Of a stretch of DNA of 64,000 nucleotides, positions 1 through 10,136 are shown in pieces. The notes under the pieces were generated by a model that saw nothing but the letters and a program-made list of their open reading frames with translations, was not told where the DNA came from and ran no database searches. Where the stretch lies: positions 38,011,054-38,075,053 of the forward strand of contig OY744614.1 of NCBI GenBank assembly GCA_963556255.1, read 5' to 3'. Made by a program: the position numbers and the translations under genes. The first letter of the stretch is position 1. Every line of letters starts with the position of its first letter. Source of the stretch: Allolobophora icterica. Its lineage: Eukaryota > Annelida > Clitellata > Crassiclitellata > Lumbricidae.

Positions 1-128
1 AGCAGCAAACCAGATACAGACACAACGAAAGATCTAATGTACAATGTGCACTCCCACATACTTTCAACCACTATTATCTCAGTACGTCCCACCCCTCAGT
101 CCGAGATCTTCGGATATAGGTCTCTTGG

Positions 129-395
129 TTGAGCCTTGATGTAGCACTGTCACGGGCTCTCGTGCATTCCATGTTGCTGCCTCCCAGGAATGGAATCACC
201 TACCAATGTCTGTTCAATGCTCGAACTCTATCTTTTCCTTTAAAAAAATGCCTCAAAACTAACAATTCCTCATTGTCTTTCAAACATCAGGATAATTATA
301 CTGCTCTGCATCTGGTGACCGACTAACCGCGCCTCAGATTCACATTTCTGTGTGATTTTGCGAGCGTTAACATTTTTTAATAATAGTAACAATAA
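129..395 (+). repeat. LINE 3'-end fragment (copy A)
   Basis: The sequence repeats, in inverse orientation, at 49030-49400. It includes a degenerate F-K-K-C-L-K-T segment and the 3'UTR text TCAGATTCACATTTCTGTG ... GAGCGTTAAC followed by AT-rich bases. It lies beyond the last V-ATPase exon in the window, hence in an intron of that gene. Confidence 0.7.
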
Positions 396-475
396 TGTAA
401 TAAAGAAACTACCAATAGTTTACGTAATTATCCAAGAAGTTTCTAATGAAACCTGAGCCAACAAAACATAGTCAC

Positions 476-573
476 CTGAGGACGGATTCCACATATGTTC
501 TCAGCGCCTTCACGTGCAACCATGAACTGAACGTTTCGCTGAAGTTGACCTTAAGCCATCGGACGATCAAAGT
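476..573 (-). CDS. ATP6V1C: V-ATPase subunit C exon 11 (last in window)
   Basis: 98 nt, phase 0 to 2. It codes [20 protein letters not shown] and then [12 protein letters not shown]. It matches the [35 protein letters not shown] block. The donor gtgact is followed by intron; the rest of the gene lies beyond base 1. Confidence 0.94.
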
Positions 574-3500
574 CTAGTGACAACCAGCCAACAGATAACA
601 TGAAATTAAACCCAAGCCATTCACAGATGTCAGAGTTCCCTACATGCAAATCTCTGTTAATGGATATTCAAAAGGTGCTACAAAATTTCGAAGATATGTG
701 CTGAAAAATCTGAATTATTTACCATGACAAAATCAAACTTGTAAATATTGACGAATTCTGATTTGCTGTCAGAATTGTATGTTTAAATGAAAACTGATTA
801 TACAGTGAAGAAAAATCGTAGAAAGACTTATACTTTCCACAGGAAAGCCTCGAATTTAATTAACAGTGAGAGATTCTGCTAAGCAGTTGAAAACTTAAGT
901 TACAATGAGAAAATCATATGAAAAAAGGCAAATTTCCCTTACTTTATTTATAGCATTGAAAGCTCTAATGCAGGCAACAAGTAAAATTTTACCTTACATA
1001 ACACTGACTTTCCAATACATTTAAGAAGTTCTAAAATGTCTGCTCACAAACTGTTTCTTCTTTTCGGTAAGCAGCTTTATCAGTTCAGTCTTTCCATTTT
1101 GCACATCTGCTTCATTGTACGAAAAATCTCGCACAACAAACCTTCACAACGACACGACATTTTAACGTAAACAATCTACCACACTAACTAATGTGCTAAG
1201 TAACACATTAAAAATGCCCTGAAAGCCTTTTGATGAATGAAATCACTAAGTATTCTAGAAATCTCACGATTACAATTGCAGATAGCACAGATTCACTGCG
1301 GATGGAGAGGCAACTCTCATTTTCCATTCATCCATTTGCTCAACATTCTGATTTTGTAATTTGTAAATAATCACTTCATCATGAGAAACTAATTTCCTAT
1401 AAGCCATCGGAGAAGCCCATCTCCATCCTAAAGGTGGCATAACTCCTCAACATGTACCCTCTTCACTTTCACATCATTAGCGCTCCATGCTCGTAAATAT
1501 CTTGCACAGCACAAGTTCTGGAACGACACAGATGCAGCCAAAAAGACAGGTTTCCATGTAGGCTTCAATCAATCAGTTGATGACTTAGGCATTAGGATAA
1601 CGACGCTATGAAAGTTATTCTCACGTAAAATGGTTGCCATGCAAAAACCACTAGATATTCAAAAAATGCATGTAAGACTTTCCTGATAAATAATAAGAAA
1701 CTGATAAAGAATATACTTACTCACTTACAATATAACTGATTAGTCGGCAACTACTGTTACCAGAAGCGTGCAATAAATACTTGATAATCTCATAAAACCC
1801 CGAGTTCATGAAACCCGGTAATCAAAATATGCCACATCATCATCGTACATACTTATTCTCTCGGCAGTGAAGCTTAAATTCATCGACCACTTTGGCAAAG
1901 ACCGTTGCAGTCACCAGTGCATTTTCATTGTCCTCAAAGATCACACTGCAAAGTCAAACAAAGCTTTTAACTACGAAACCCACTTCGCAGATGTTAGAAG
2001 TTACCAGAATCAAATTACATTGTGGCATTTTACATTACAACTATTTACGACAAATAGCATTCTGCCCCATATGTTCAAAGTCTGTAGACCCTGGAGTCTT
2101 GTACAAATTACAATTGCTAATTCAAATATAACCTAATATCTCAGGCATGTCCGTTCCTCTGTAACTTTAGATCATGATATACTTTGCAGAATTTGGTTCA
2201 GAATGTTCTAATATTTTCCATCAACGTTCAGTAGATATCGCTGATGCATAAGTCGCTCCAACTTAAAATTTATTCGTACCTTGAACTTCGTGGCACAACC
2301 ATGTCGCTCAGACGTTCATACTTGGTAAACCAGTCCTTCTGAGATGAACTGGAAAGAGCGGACACCAACACATAAGTAACATTTGATGAAATCCTACGTT
2401 ACGATCCACTAAATTATATATAAAATGATCTACATCGATGGCAAAAGCTTCTACTGATAGACCAAGGCATCAACAGGTGGCAATAGTGGGTTCCACTGGT
2501 TCCTCTGTTTGAGCAACAACCATTAATGGACACTTTGTTCCGCCCAAAGGCAGAGAAAAACCACATGATACAGCAACAGTTACCCAGTGGGGGGGGGGGG
2601 GATAACTCAAGTCAACAGCTGTGCTTCAAGCGAAAGATTAGTTTACTTCAGCAGTCAGGACAATGCCTCTGAGAATGTTGTCTTCGGAGAGTAATATACG
2701 TGCAACTCCTTACAAATTATGCACTTAGAATACGGACTTACAATGATTCACAATAACCAACAGACACAGGTTAACCAGACATTCCTTACAACATGCTCCA
2801 TTATAACATGAATTCTAATTTAACGCGGCTGGAGCCACGGACTTAATTATCTCATTATAACATGAGCTCATTATTCCATGGATAGTTCCTGACATGGCAG
2901 CAATGTATCGAGCTGTTCACGTACATCAATAGTTTGTGCTTTTCTGTTAAAAATTAAACCACTTCGTACAGACCCAGGAATTACGACAATCAGGGTGACA
3001 AGATACTCAGAATCCTGTACAACGTCCTCCTTCTTTACGATCTCTGTAAGATTCCGCGTCACAAGACTTCCACTGACGACAGAAAACACAATAAATGCAG
3101 ATAACAATTACTCAGGTAAAACCAAAAGATGCACAGAATATCAAGCACTATGCACTAACAAAAATGAAATATTTCAATTCTGAGCACTTCCTATATTGCT
3201 TCCTCCTGTCCTCTGCTAGTCCAATTCCAAACATCATTCCCAACATTCACTGTAGCAGTTTGCCTGTATACCTACCAGACCTCTGGCGCTGGACCTTGCC
3301 TCGCATTTAACTACCTGGTAAAGTATCTGTGAACAATCTGGTTCCTATGACACAGCTGCTTTGGGTGCTGAAGCTAATCTGAGAGCACATGGTGTCTACA
3401 AACTAAGAAAAAAGGCTGCTTTTATGAGATTTACAGTACTCAATCTAAATAAAAAAAGATCTACAGTGAGCAAAAATTCAGCAGCCCAGTTGAGGTTTGC

Positions 3501-6500
3501 AACCGTAATCAGTAATGTTTAAAGAAGATGGGTGTAAATAATGAACAATAAATGTTACACATAATACGCATAAAATTTACGGAAACAGGAATAAATTTAA
3601 AAGACGAAAGTTGATGCAGTTTGTTATTTGTGACAAGAAGGACTTCGGCTAAACTCACGTTGACTTTCTTTCAATGTTCTGAATGTTGGCTTTGAGACCG
3701 TTGTATGATTGTGATTTCAACTTCATATCTCCATCTATCTGTGTCACATTCTAAAACATAAATAAAAAAGTTAATGTAACCAAATATTTAAACAGCATGA
3801 TTTAATTATTAGGGGGTAGAACCAGAAAAGCATAATCCTATCAGCTTTTTAGGGCAGGGTATGCCATTAAGTTGGGGTCACAAATTGAACTAGATGAAGG
3901 CTGTCGAGTAAAACAGTCATTATAATGCCTAGGAAATTAACCTAGAATTTATACTGAAAATCCAGGAAAATAATGAAAATCAGCAAATAAGAAAGCAAAA
4001 CTAAGAAAAGAAGAACACATCATAACAATTTGTTTTGAGTCAAAGAAGATTTTTATTGAGCTACAAAAATGAAATTCTGTTTCGCTCAACAACATACTGC
4101 TTCAAACCAAACCTTCAGCTGACACCAGTTGATAAGAATCTGGCCCAGATGTTAAAGACACATCGGACTAAATCTGTCCCTACCTTCGCAATGCTATCTG
4201 TAATACTTCGGAGTGAATGCTTGATCGGATATTTGGCATTATCCCACTGGAACTTTGTGACAGCATGAGACAGGGGCTCTAAAGAGAAACAAAGCATAAA
4301 TGCCATAGATATATTAGAAAAACACACACACACCGGAAACTGTGAACCCCTTAATAACGAGTTTGTTTTAAAATCAAGTTATTTGCAATAGCAGAACTAC
4401 AATTGGGGTACATGTGCCCAACTGCATTATATCAATTCGTATTTCGAAGAGGATTGTAACAAAGAGGCTCTTGTGTGCTCATGTGTGCATCATGATTTCT
4501 TAAAATTACGACTGTACCGAATATTCACTTCGTATTCGCTTCGGGGCCGAATAGTGGGCCAAATAGCTATTCGGTATTCGGCCGAATAGTAGCGGTCGAA
4601 CCGAATACGAATAGTGGTAACGTGACATCTGTTTCTGCATATGCGGCTGCTATAGCGAGTGGAGTGAACGTTAAGTAAGTGACAATTTCTAAGTTTAGTT
4701 ACATTAGTTCCATTCCTAGTTTACACAGACTGGTAGAAGGATGCAAAAATTACATGTAGTTAACTGTTTACTTTTAGTTTATGTATTAAATTTACTGAAC
4801 TGAAATTTTTGCTTACATTTGAAATTTTGAATGCTGTCGGTAGACCTATTTTGTACACTATTCGTATTCGGCCGAATATCTGGTCCAATTATTCGTATAC
4901 GGCTGAAAAGTGATAATCAACTATTCGGTACAGCCCTAGTTAAAATGCTGAATATAGCGCCTGGCATCACCAATCAAAAGCAATGCACACGTGACTATTT
5001 AATCAGTCAACTGCTTACTGCCGTTGACTGCAATCAGTTTCTAACCTCTGTGAACCAGCAACAATTCCTTCAGCTTATCTCTCTGATCTTCCAGGACTTC
5101 GCCAAAGTACTGTGCGATCTTCCTCGTGATGCTACAACGTAAAAAGGCCAGTAAAACCAAAGCAAGGACATCCTTTCTATGTTGAAAATGAACGCTCAAT
5201 TATCAATCTAGAATCTTTGCATAGGCCTCAGTTAAGTATAGGTTATTCATAGCAGTATTCCCAAACTGTTCATAAACATGTATAAAAAGTTTTCAGACAA
5301 ATCGCACCATTCCAAATGCAAATATTTTATTTCTGCAGAATTAATTTTAGTAAATCCAGCAATAATAAACTGTAAACAATTCATCAGTAATACTTGAGAC
5401 ATTTAAACAAAATAATGAAATAATCTAAAAAACTTAAAAGCCTCCTTAGAACATGCATCAGTATAAAGCAAAATCTGGCATGACTCAATCTGCCTCTATT
5501 CCAGAAGTGCCTGAAGACTGTTCTGCTCGAAAGTGGTTTCATTGTGTTAGGTCAGGAGCGCCTCTGATGAACCTCTATTGAGGTGGTGCTATATAAATAT
5601 CCAATTACAATTACAATGCATCATGCCTTAGTATACAATGCAACTTCATCTAAACAAAACAACAGACTTAGACGCAAGCATCACTCGGCTGAATGTATGC
5701 GATGGTGAATGTGACGCCACCTGGTGAACATTAAGAGAACAGAAAGGTTCTTCTGAAAAGAGTGTGCCAGGGTGAATTTCTCAAATTTAAAACAGTTCTT
5801 GCTAATTGGTTCCATGGTCTATAAAGTACAGGAAGCAACAAGGGATATTTGCAATTCTGAGCAGTTCCCTTGAAGGGGCGCTATACAGTGTGTAATCTAG
5901 TCCCCCTGTTCTGGGGGGAACAAGGTTTCTCGGGGGGAATTTCCCCCCAAAAAGGTCTCTCCTTACAATATTGCTGAGCTCTGGGGGTGGGGAAACTTCA
6001 ATCCTGGGGGGGGAATTTCCCCCCCCCCAAAAGACGTCTAGATTAAACACTGGGCGCTATATAAATCCTCTAACGAAGGAATGAATGAATATTTGCCCAG
6101 GGAGATATTTTGCAAAACTAGCGTGCAAAGGCTCTTGCATAGTAGAGTAGGAATACCACAATAGATAAAGTTGTGGGACTCAGATAATGTTATGTTGTAG
6201 GACTCACAAAGATAATGTTGTGTTGTAGGACTCACAAAGATAATGTTATGTACACCTTCAAGTACAATTTACCATTACAATTCACGTGAGATATACCTTT
6301 CAACATAGACATCCATTTTTGCAAGGTCTTCTGCCAAAGCCACCAGAGTGTCAAGTGTACCAACCTGAATGTTAAAATTAAACGTTCATAGAATACACAA
6401 TAGGCGGTCAGTAAATATTAATGCCGAAGTGACCTCTGGGGATCCAAGGGACATGCATTATTTACATTTTGTTGCAAAGCCATGCAACTTGTCCACTTCC

Positions 6501-6993
6501 TAATCACTCTCAAAAGGAATTATATGAATATTTGGTTGAATTACTGGTAAAGGCAAAAGAAAAACAAAGGCAAAACTTACCTAGTAAAAATATAAATCAT
6601 TAAATTATGGGTAATCTGCGCTTCTGTTTTTACTCTTCAGCCAAAGATTGTTCAATCCCAGGTAGGTGCCTTTAAATACTATTGTCTATTGTCAATTTGC
6701 ATTCGAAGACTATTGCATAGATTAATAAGCAATAAATGAGCGACTAGTTAACCTAGTAAAAACTTAAATCAAGCGAAATGTGAATAAAAATTAAAAACCT
6801 TCAGTTCTGGAATGGGGAATTTAAAGACGTTGCCAACGTTTCCACTCTTTCCAACGACAGTCTGGAGGGCATCAAACGTGTTCTGGCATGTGGGGTTACC
6901 TGGTGCACTGACCAACCAAAACTCCAGGACCTCCTGAAGTTTTCGACCCTGCGCATCCAATTCTATCATGTCCACCTCCACGGATTCCGACAT
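476..6993 (-). CDS. ATP6V1C: V-type H+-ATPase V1 subunit C (gene span, C-terminus outside window)
   Basis: Ten coding exons join in frame: 6993-6799, 6364-6297, 5131-5046, 4278-4184, 3750-3659, 3072-2974, 2348-2280, 1945-1853, 1141-1048 and 573-476. They give 989 nt (329 codons plus 2 bases), all with AG acceptors and GT donors. The product matches animal V-ATPase subunit C throughout: FWLVSAPG near the N-terminus, then [48 protein letters not shown] and [10 protein letters not shown]. Subunit C is the cytosolic peripheral-stalk subunit that links V1 to the membrane V0 sector and is released when the pump disassembles (family knowledge). Animal homologues are about 380 residues, so 55-60 C-terminal residues are missing; none were found in bases 1-475. 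The start ATG has A at -3 and gives about 22 extra residues before the usual start. No frameshift or stop was found. Confidence 0.95.
1048..1141 (-). CDS. ATP6V1C: V-ATPase subunit C exon 10
   Basis: 94 nt, phase 2 to 0. It codes [20 protein letters not shown] and then [11 protein letters not shown]. The VRDFxYNE and KKKQF anchors match the family. The donor is gtgagc. Confidence 0.92.
1853..1945 (-). CDS. ATP6V1C: V-ATPase subunit C exon 9
   Basis: 93 nt, phase 2 to 2. It codes [20 protein letters not shown] and then [10 protein letters not shown]. It corresponds to human [20 protein letters not shown], so it is less conserved but in register. The donor is gtatgt. Confidence 0.9.
2280..2348 (-). 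CDS. ATP6V1C: V-ATPase subunit C exon 8
   Basis: 69 nt, phase 2 to 2. It codes [20 protein letters not shown] and then SS. The DWxxxYExLxxMVVPRSS signature is clear. Of two possible acceptors only tttccag before 2348 keeps frame. Confidence 0.94.
2974..3072 (-). CDS. ATP6V1C: V-ATPase subunit C exon 7
   Basis: 99 nt, phase 2 to 2. It codes [20 protein letters not shown], then [13 protein letters not shown], matching the family block [31 protein letters not shown]. The donor is gtctgt. Confidence 0.95.
3659..3750 (-). CDS. ATP6V1C: V-ATPase subunit C exon 6
   Basis: 92 nt, phase 0 to 2. It codes [20 protein letters not shown] and then [10 protein letters not shown], matching the VTQIDxDxKxKxxxYNxLKxNxQxxERK block. 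The donor gtgagt is close to consensus. Confidence 0.94.
4184..4278 (-). CDS. ATP6V1C: V-ATPase subunit C exon 5
   Basis: 95 nt, phase 1 to 0. It codes [20 protein letters not shown] and then [12 protein letters not shown]. FQWDxAKYPIKxSL is among the most conserved blocks of the family. The donor is gtaggg. Confidence 0.95.
4507..4939. mobile_element. hAT-like MITE rich in GGCCGAATA words
   Basis: Inverted ends share CTGTACCGAATA, and TTAAAAT flanks both sides (4500-4506 and 4940-4946). The interior has many ATTCG/CGAAT repeats at both ends. It lies in a V-ATPase intron, between exons 4 and 5. 433 bp, no coding capacity. Confidence 0.8.
5046..5131 (-). CDS. ATP6V1C: V-ATPase subunit C exon 4
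   Basis: 86 nt, phase 2 to 1. It codes [20 protein letters not shown] followed by LKELLLVHR. The VLED motif aligns with human subunit C. The donor gttaga 15 nt beyond an alternative GT is the one that keeps frame with exon 5 (joining as VHREPLSHAV). Confidence 0.9.
5886..6052. mobile_element. 167-bp MITE nested in a SINE tail
   Basis: Ends CAGTGTGTAATCTAG and CTAGATTAAACACTG are inverted repeats. GGCGCTATA is duplicated on both sides (5877-5885 and 6053-6061), splitting the SINE tail GGGGCGCTATATAAATCC. The interior is G/C-run-rich with palindromic GGGGGGAATTTCCCCCC. Confidence 0.88.
6297..6364 (-). CDS. ATP6V1C: V-ATPase subunit C exon 3
   Basis: 68 nt, phase 0 to 2. It codes [20 protein letters not shown] and two further residues. 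The GTLDxLVxLxxxLAKxD pattern is the segment following ELK in family members. The acceptor is cattcag and the donor AG|gtatat. Confidence 0.93.
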
Positions 6994-7000
6994 CTTGGCC
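6799..7000 (-). CDS. ATP6V1C: V-ATPase subunit C exon 2 (first coding exon)
   Basis: An acceptor (tttcag) precedes base 7000; seven untranslated bases lead to ATG at 6993. It codes residues 1-65, ending FPIPELK at a GT donor (phase 0). FWLVSAPG at residues 25-32 corresponds to the start of human subunit C; the acidic stretch before it ([13 protein letters not shown] and so on) is extra. Confidence 0.93.
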
Positions 7001-7794
7001 CTGAAAAACAAAGGAATTAGTCTATTCTAAGTCAGTCTGTATTGTGCAGACTTTGTTCACTCAACATCTAACTTTCACCAGAATATTTCATGGTGTTACT
7101 TTGGTCAGCATTTTCTTTGATTCCGAACTCGTCACCATCTTGAATAGTAAGTCCAGTTTCATGAATGACGCTTAAGAGCATTTTCACAGTTTGTGCATTT
7201 GACATTGATGTTCACGCCTTTTTGAATAGAGAGTGTGGCAAGAGTTCTCTAAGGACAGAAGTCAACTCCGCCTCTCTATTAAGCCATCATACTTACTTAT
7301 TCCAGCATTCAACTGCATCGTGACTGCTTAATTTGCTACTAGGTATTACTTTCTAAATCCCGCCTCAGCTGAATAATCGTGATCGCCTGATCTGCTATTA
7401 AAGATTTCTTAAAGTTACCTGAAACAGCTGAAATTCAGATATAACCCAGTGAAAAGCGTAACTCGCCTTCTTCTTGACAGACGCGAAAAAGACAAAACTT
7501 GTATTTTATCTGATATTCGACTGCAAACAACAAGCTGCACTGGTCTCTACCGACAGTAAAATCACGAGATCAGCTTTCGCTAGCTTGATCTGGCTTAACC
7601 GGAGCTGACTGCCCGCTCCACGTCAACAACTTAATCCAAAGTCAAACTCCTCGGTCAATCAGAATTCCTTAAATCCAAATCCAGAATGTAAGAGGAAAAG
7701 TAACGCTTAGCCTTATTTTTTTAATTTACATGAAAATTACCTAAGAAAATGAATGAAAACTTAAAGAATTCTAAGCCGAGATGCTCCAACTCAC

Positions 7795-7912
7795 CTGTAT
7801 CTAGGTCACAATCATCTGACTCCAGCCGAGCAGATAAATTGCTGAGTGCTGTGATTGGCTGGATTTTCTAGGTCATTTTAACCCCGCCCATTTTTATATG
7901 TACTAGCCAATC
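7795..7912 (-). promoter_or_regulatory. V-ATPase subunit C core promoter and non-coding exon 1
   Basis: Read on the minus strand: ATTGG (inverted CCAAT, 7912-7905), TATAAAAA (7898-7891), GC box GGGCGGGG (7889-7882), a forward CCAAT (about 7858-7853), then a strong donor CAG|gtgagt after 7795. An AG acceptor lies just before the ATG exon. A TATA-spaced start near 7860 would give a 5'UTR exon of roughly 65 nt. The motifs and donor are seen; the start site is inferred. Confidence 0.7.
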
Positions 7913-7977
7913 GCATTCCGTTTTCATCAGCGCCCACCAAATGACAAACTTTAAATGGACCGGGTACGCTGTTGCAA

Positions 7978-8013
7978 CGGAGTATGCTCGGAGAATATTC
8001 TGAGCATACTCCG
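7978..8013. promoter_or_regulatory. 36-bp near-perfect palindrome upstream of V-ATPase promoter
   Basis: Arms CGGAGTATGCTC and GAGCATACTCCG flank a core AGAATATTCT that is itself palindromic and fits a heat-shock-element dyad (nGAAnnTTCn). It lies about 70-120 bp upstream of the TATA and CCAAT motifs. A cruciform, a transcription-factor site or a tiny transposon relic are all possible. Confidence 0.6.
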
Positions 8014-8395
8014 GTTAGCGTGTATTGTATTGTTTATTGTATTGAGATATTTATAAAGCGCTTCTAGCGGGAGAGCCATTCAGTAGCGCTCCAGTGCGAG
8101 AGACCCCGAGAGAAAAAGAAAATTTTAAGAAAGGTAAAAGAGGAAGAGAAGTTACCTGAGAAATAGAAGAACGAACCTTATCGTGTGGAGCATTGGCGAG
8201 TAGAACGTGCAAATTCAGTAGAGGAACCAGAGTTTATTCAGATTCTTCGTGCACGACACCCCACGCTCATATTCTCGTCTCCTGACCCCAACAGCAATTA
8301 AATGTTCTATGTAGAATGTATGAAGCACCTATAGCAATATTCCCATATGGGCTTCATAATTATGTATTGCATACGATGTTGCTGTTGGGGTATTC

Positions 8396-8589
8396 CAGGG
8401 GCGTAACTTTTGTCTAAAAAGTGGGAGGTATCAATTTCTTACATACACGAAGCAAGGCAGAGACTGCAATCTCTGGCAAGGCACAATAATAAAATATTGA
8501 TTGGCACTGTTCAAAAAGTGGGGGAACGCTACCCCGGTCCAAAAGTGGGGCTTCGGGTACTCCTCATAGCCCCCCAAATTACGCCTATG
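8396..8589 (+). mobile_element. hAT MITE family 'CAGGGGCG', copy 1 (194 bp)
   Basis: Ends CAGGGGCGTAA and TTACGCCTATG, with perfect 8-bp target duplication GGGTATTC (8388-8395 and 8590-8597). Related copies lie at 44119-44312 (minus) and 60837-61048. No coding capacity. Confidence 0.9.
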
Positions 8590-8988
8590 GGGTATTCTTT
8601 TACCTACATTGATCATTCGACGTCAGTTCCTCAATGCCACTTTCCAAATCGAAAACTGGACGTTCCATGAATCTAATTTGCACTAGGCCTATTAAAATCC
8701 TGCCAAAATGCACTCAGTAAAGGTACTTAATGTATTAAATGCTTTGATACATTTTAACCTTTCGATTTAAAATAATCACATTATCACACCAGACAATTAC
8801 TTTTCAAATTCAATGTATTTGAATAATTTAACAACCATGACATGGTTCACATGAACTCAGCACAAGTGTTTTACATAATATGTCATGACTTCAACAAAAG
8901 CATTAGATGAAAATCAAGAAGCATTCCAAGAGATCAAGTGGTAGTACAAGCTATTTGAGTTTCATTCTGCCCAGCCATATGGTGTGCC

Positions 8989-9163
8989 CATGGGCGGCGA
9001 TCCCGGGGGTCCAAGACCCCACCTTTAACAGTGGGGGACACATCATACAGTTGTCCCCCAAATTTTTTATTAACACCCAAAAAAGGTAGACAAATATTTT
9101 TACCAGATCAGTTCAAAAGTGTCCCGTGTCCCATCCATCTGTCAAACAAGATCGCCGCCAGTG
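8989..9163. mobile_element. Short hAT-like MITE
   Basis: Ends CATGGGCGGCGATC and GATCGCCGCCAGTG are inverted repeats. Flanks GGTGTGCC and GGTGTGTG match at 6 of 8 positions. 175 bp, intergenic between the two genes. Confidence 0.6.
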
Positions 9164-10050
9164 GGTGTGTGCCCCCAGAAAGCGCCAAGAAGTAATTCAC
9201 ATCATGTGCAGTAAAAATGGTATGGGGTTTAATGGGCAAGACAAAAATAAAGTTCACAAGCCAGTAATAATATAACTGGAAATGAATACAATGAAGATAT
9301 AAATATACAAAAATGTGTGTATACCCATTGCTCCTTACACCTTCAAACACCCTGGATAGTATCAATTACCTCCTTGGAATACCTCTCGATAACAGTCATT
9401 CATCTTTGAAATATCTCTTCATAGCACCCGATACTGAAATAGGGCACTGTTTAAGCTACAGAAAGCACTGGTGCGGAATGAATTAAAAAATCTAAATAGA
9501 AAAGACGAATGTAATAGATCTACAAGAGACGAAACGCACTAGATTTAAAAAGTACCTAACAAGGTTCGTTATAGACACAGCAGCCAGACTTTGCGCTGAT
9601 CAGAACTCTGTACGGAGTGCTAGTCTCCTAAACGGTTCTACAGAAACGTTTAGTTACATTACATAACCTTATTAGGTAACCAAAGGGCAAAGATACCAAT
9701 GCGACTGGGAAGACTATTGTAATACATATATGCATACATGTACAAACAATGCACATATGAGGTTCTTGAAAGGTACCACGTTCGTCGTTCCCTTGTACAT
9801 TAATAATATATGTACACAAAATATGAGTGATCTTCTTTGGTGCCCTATTGGTTCAATCACATCACAAGGAAAAGGCAACATTAACATACGTATAGTATTC
9901 AAGCCAAAGAAAAGTGGCAAAATTAACGAACGAGGCAAAATTAAAACATACATTTAGCAGTCAAAGCAGAGAATCCTTCAGGGAAACATTATATCGCTGC
10001 CATTTTTCCAAAGTCATGCATCTGTTGGCTGCTATTCCATATCGCTACGA

Positions 10051-10052
<2 letters not shown>

Positions 10053-10134
<82 letters not shown>
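10053..10134. repeat. (AT)n microsatellite
   Basis: About 40 AT/TA dinucleotides, uninterrupted. Confidence 0.98.

Positions 10135-10136
<2 letters not shown>

Noticed and set aside
8410..8670. 86-codon plus-strand frame, also similar frames at 44072 and 60862
   Set aside because: All three lie within copies of the same non-coding hAT MITE.
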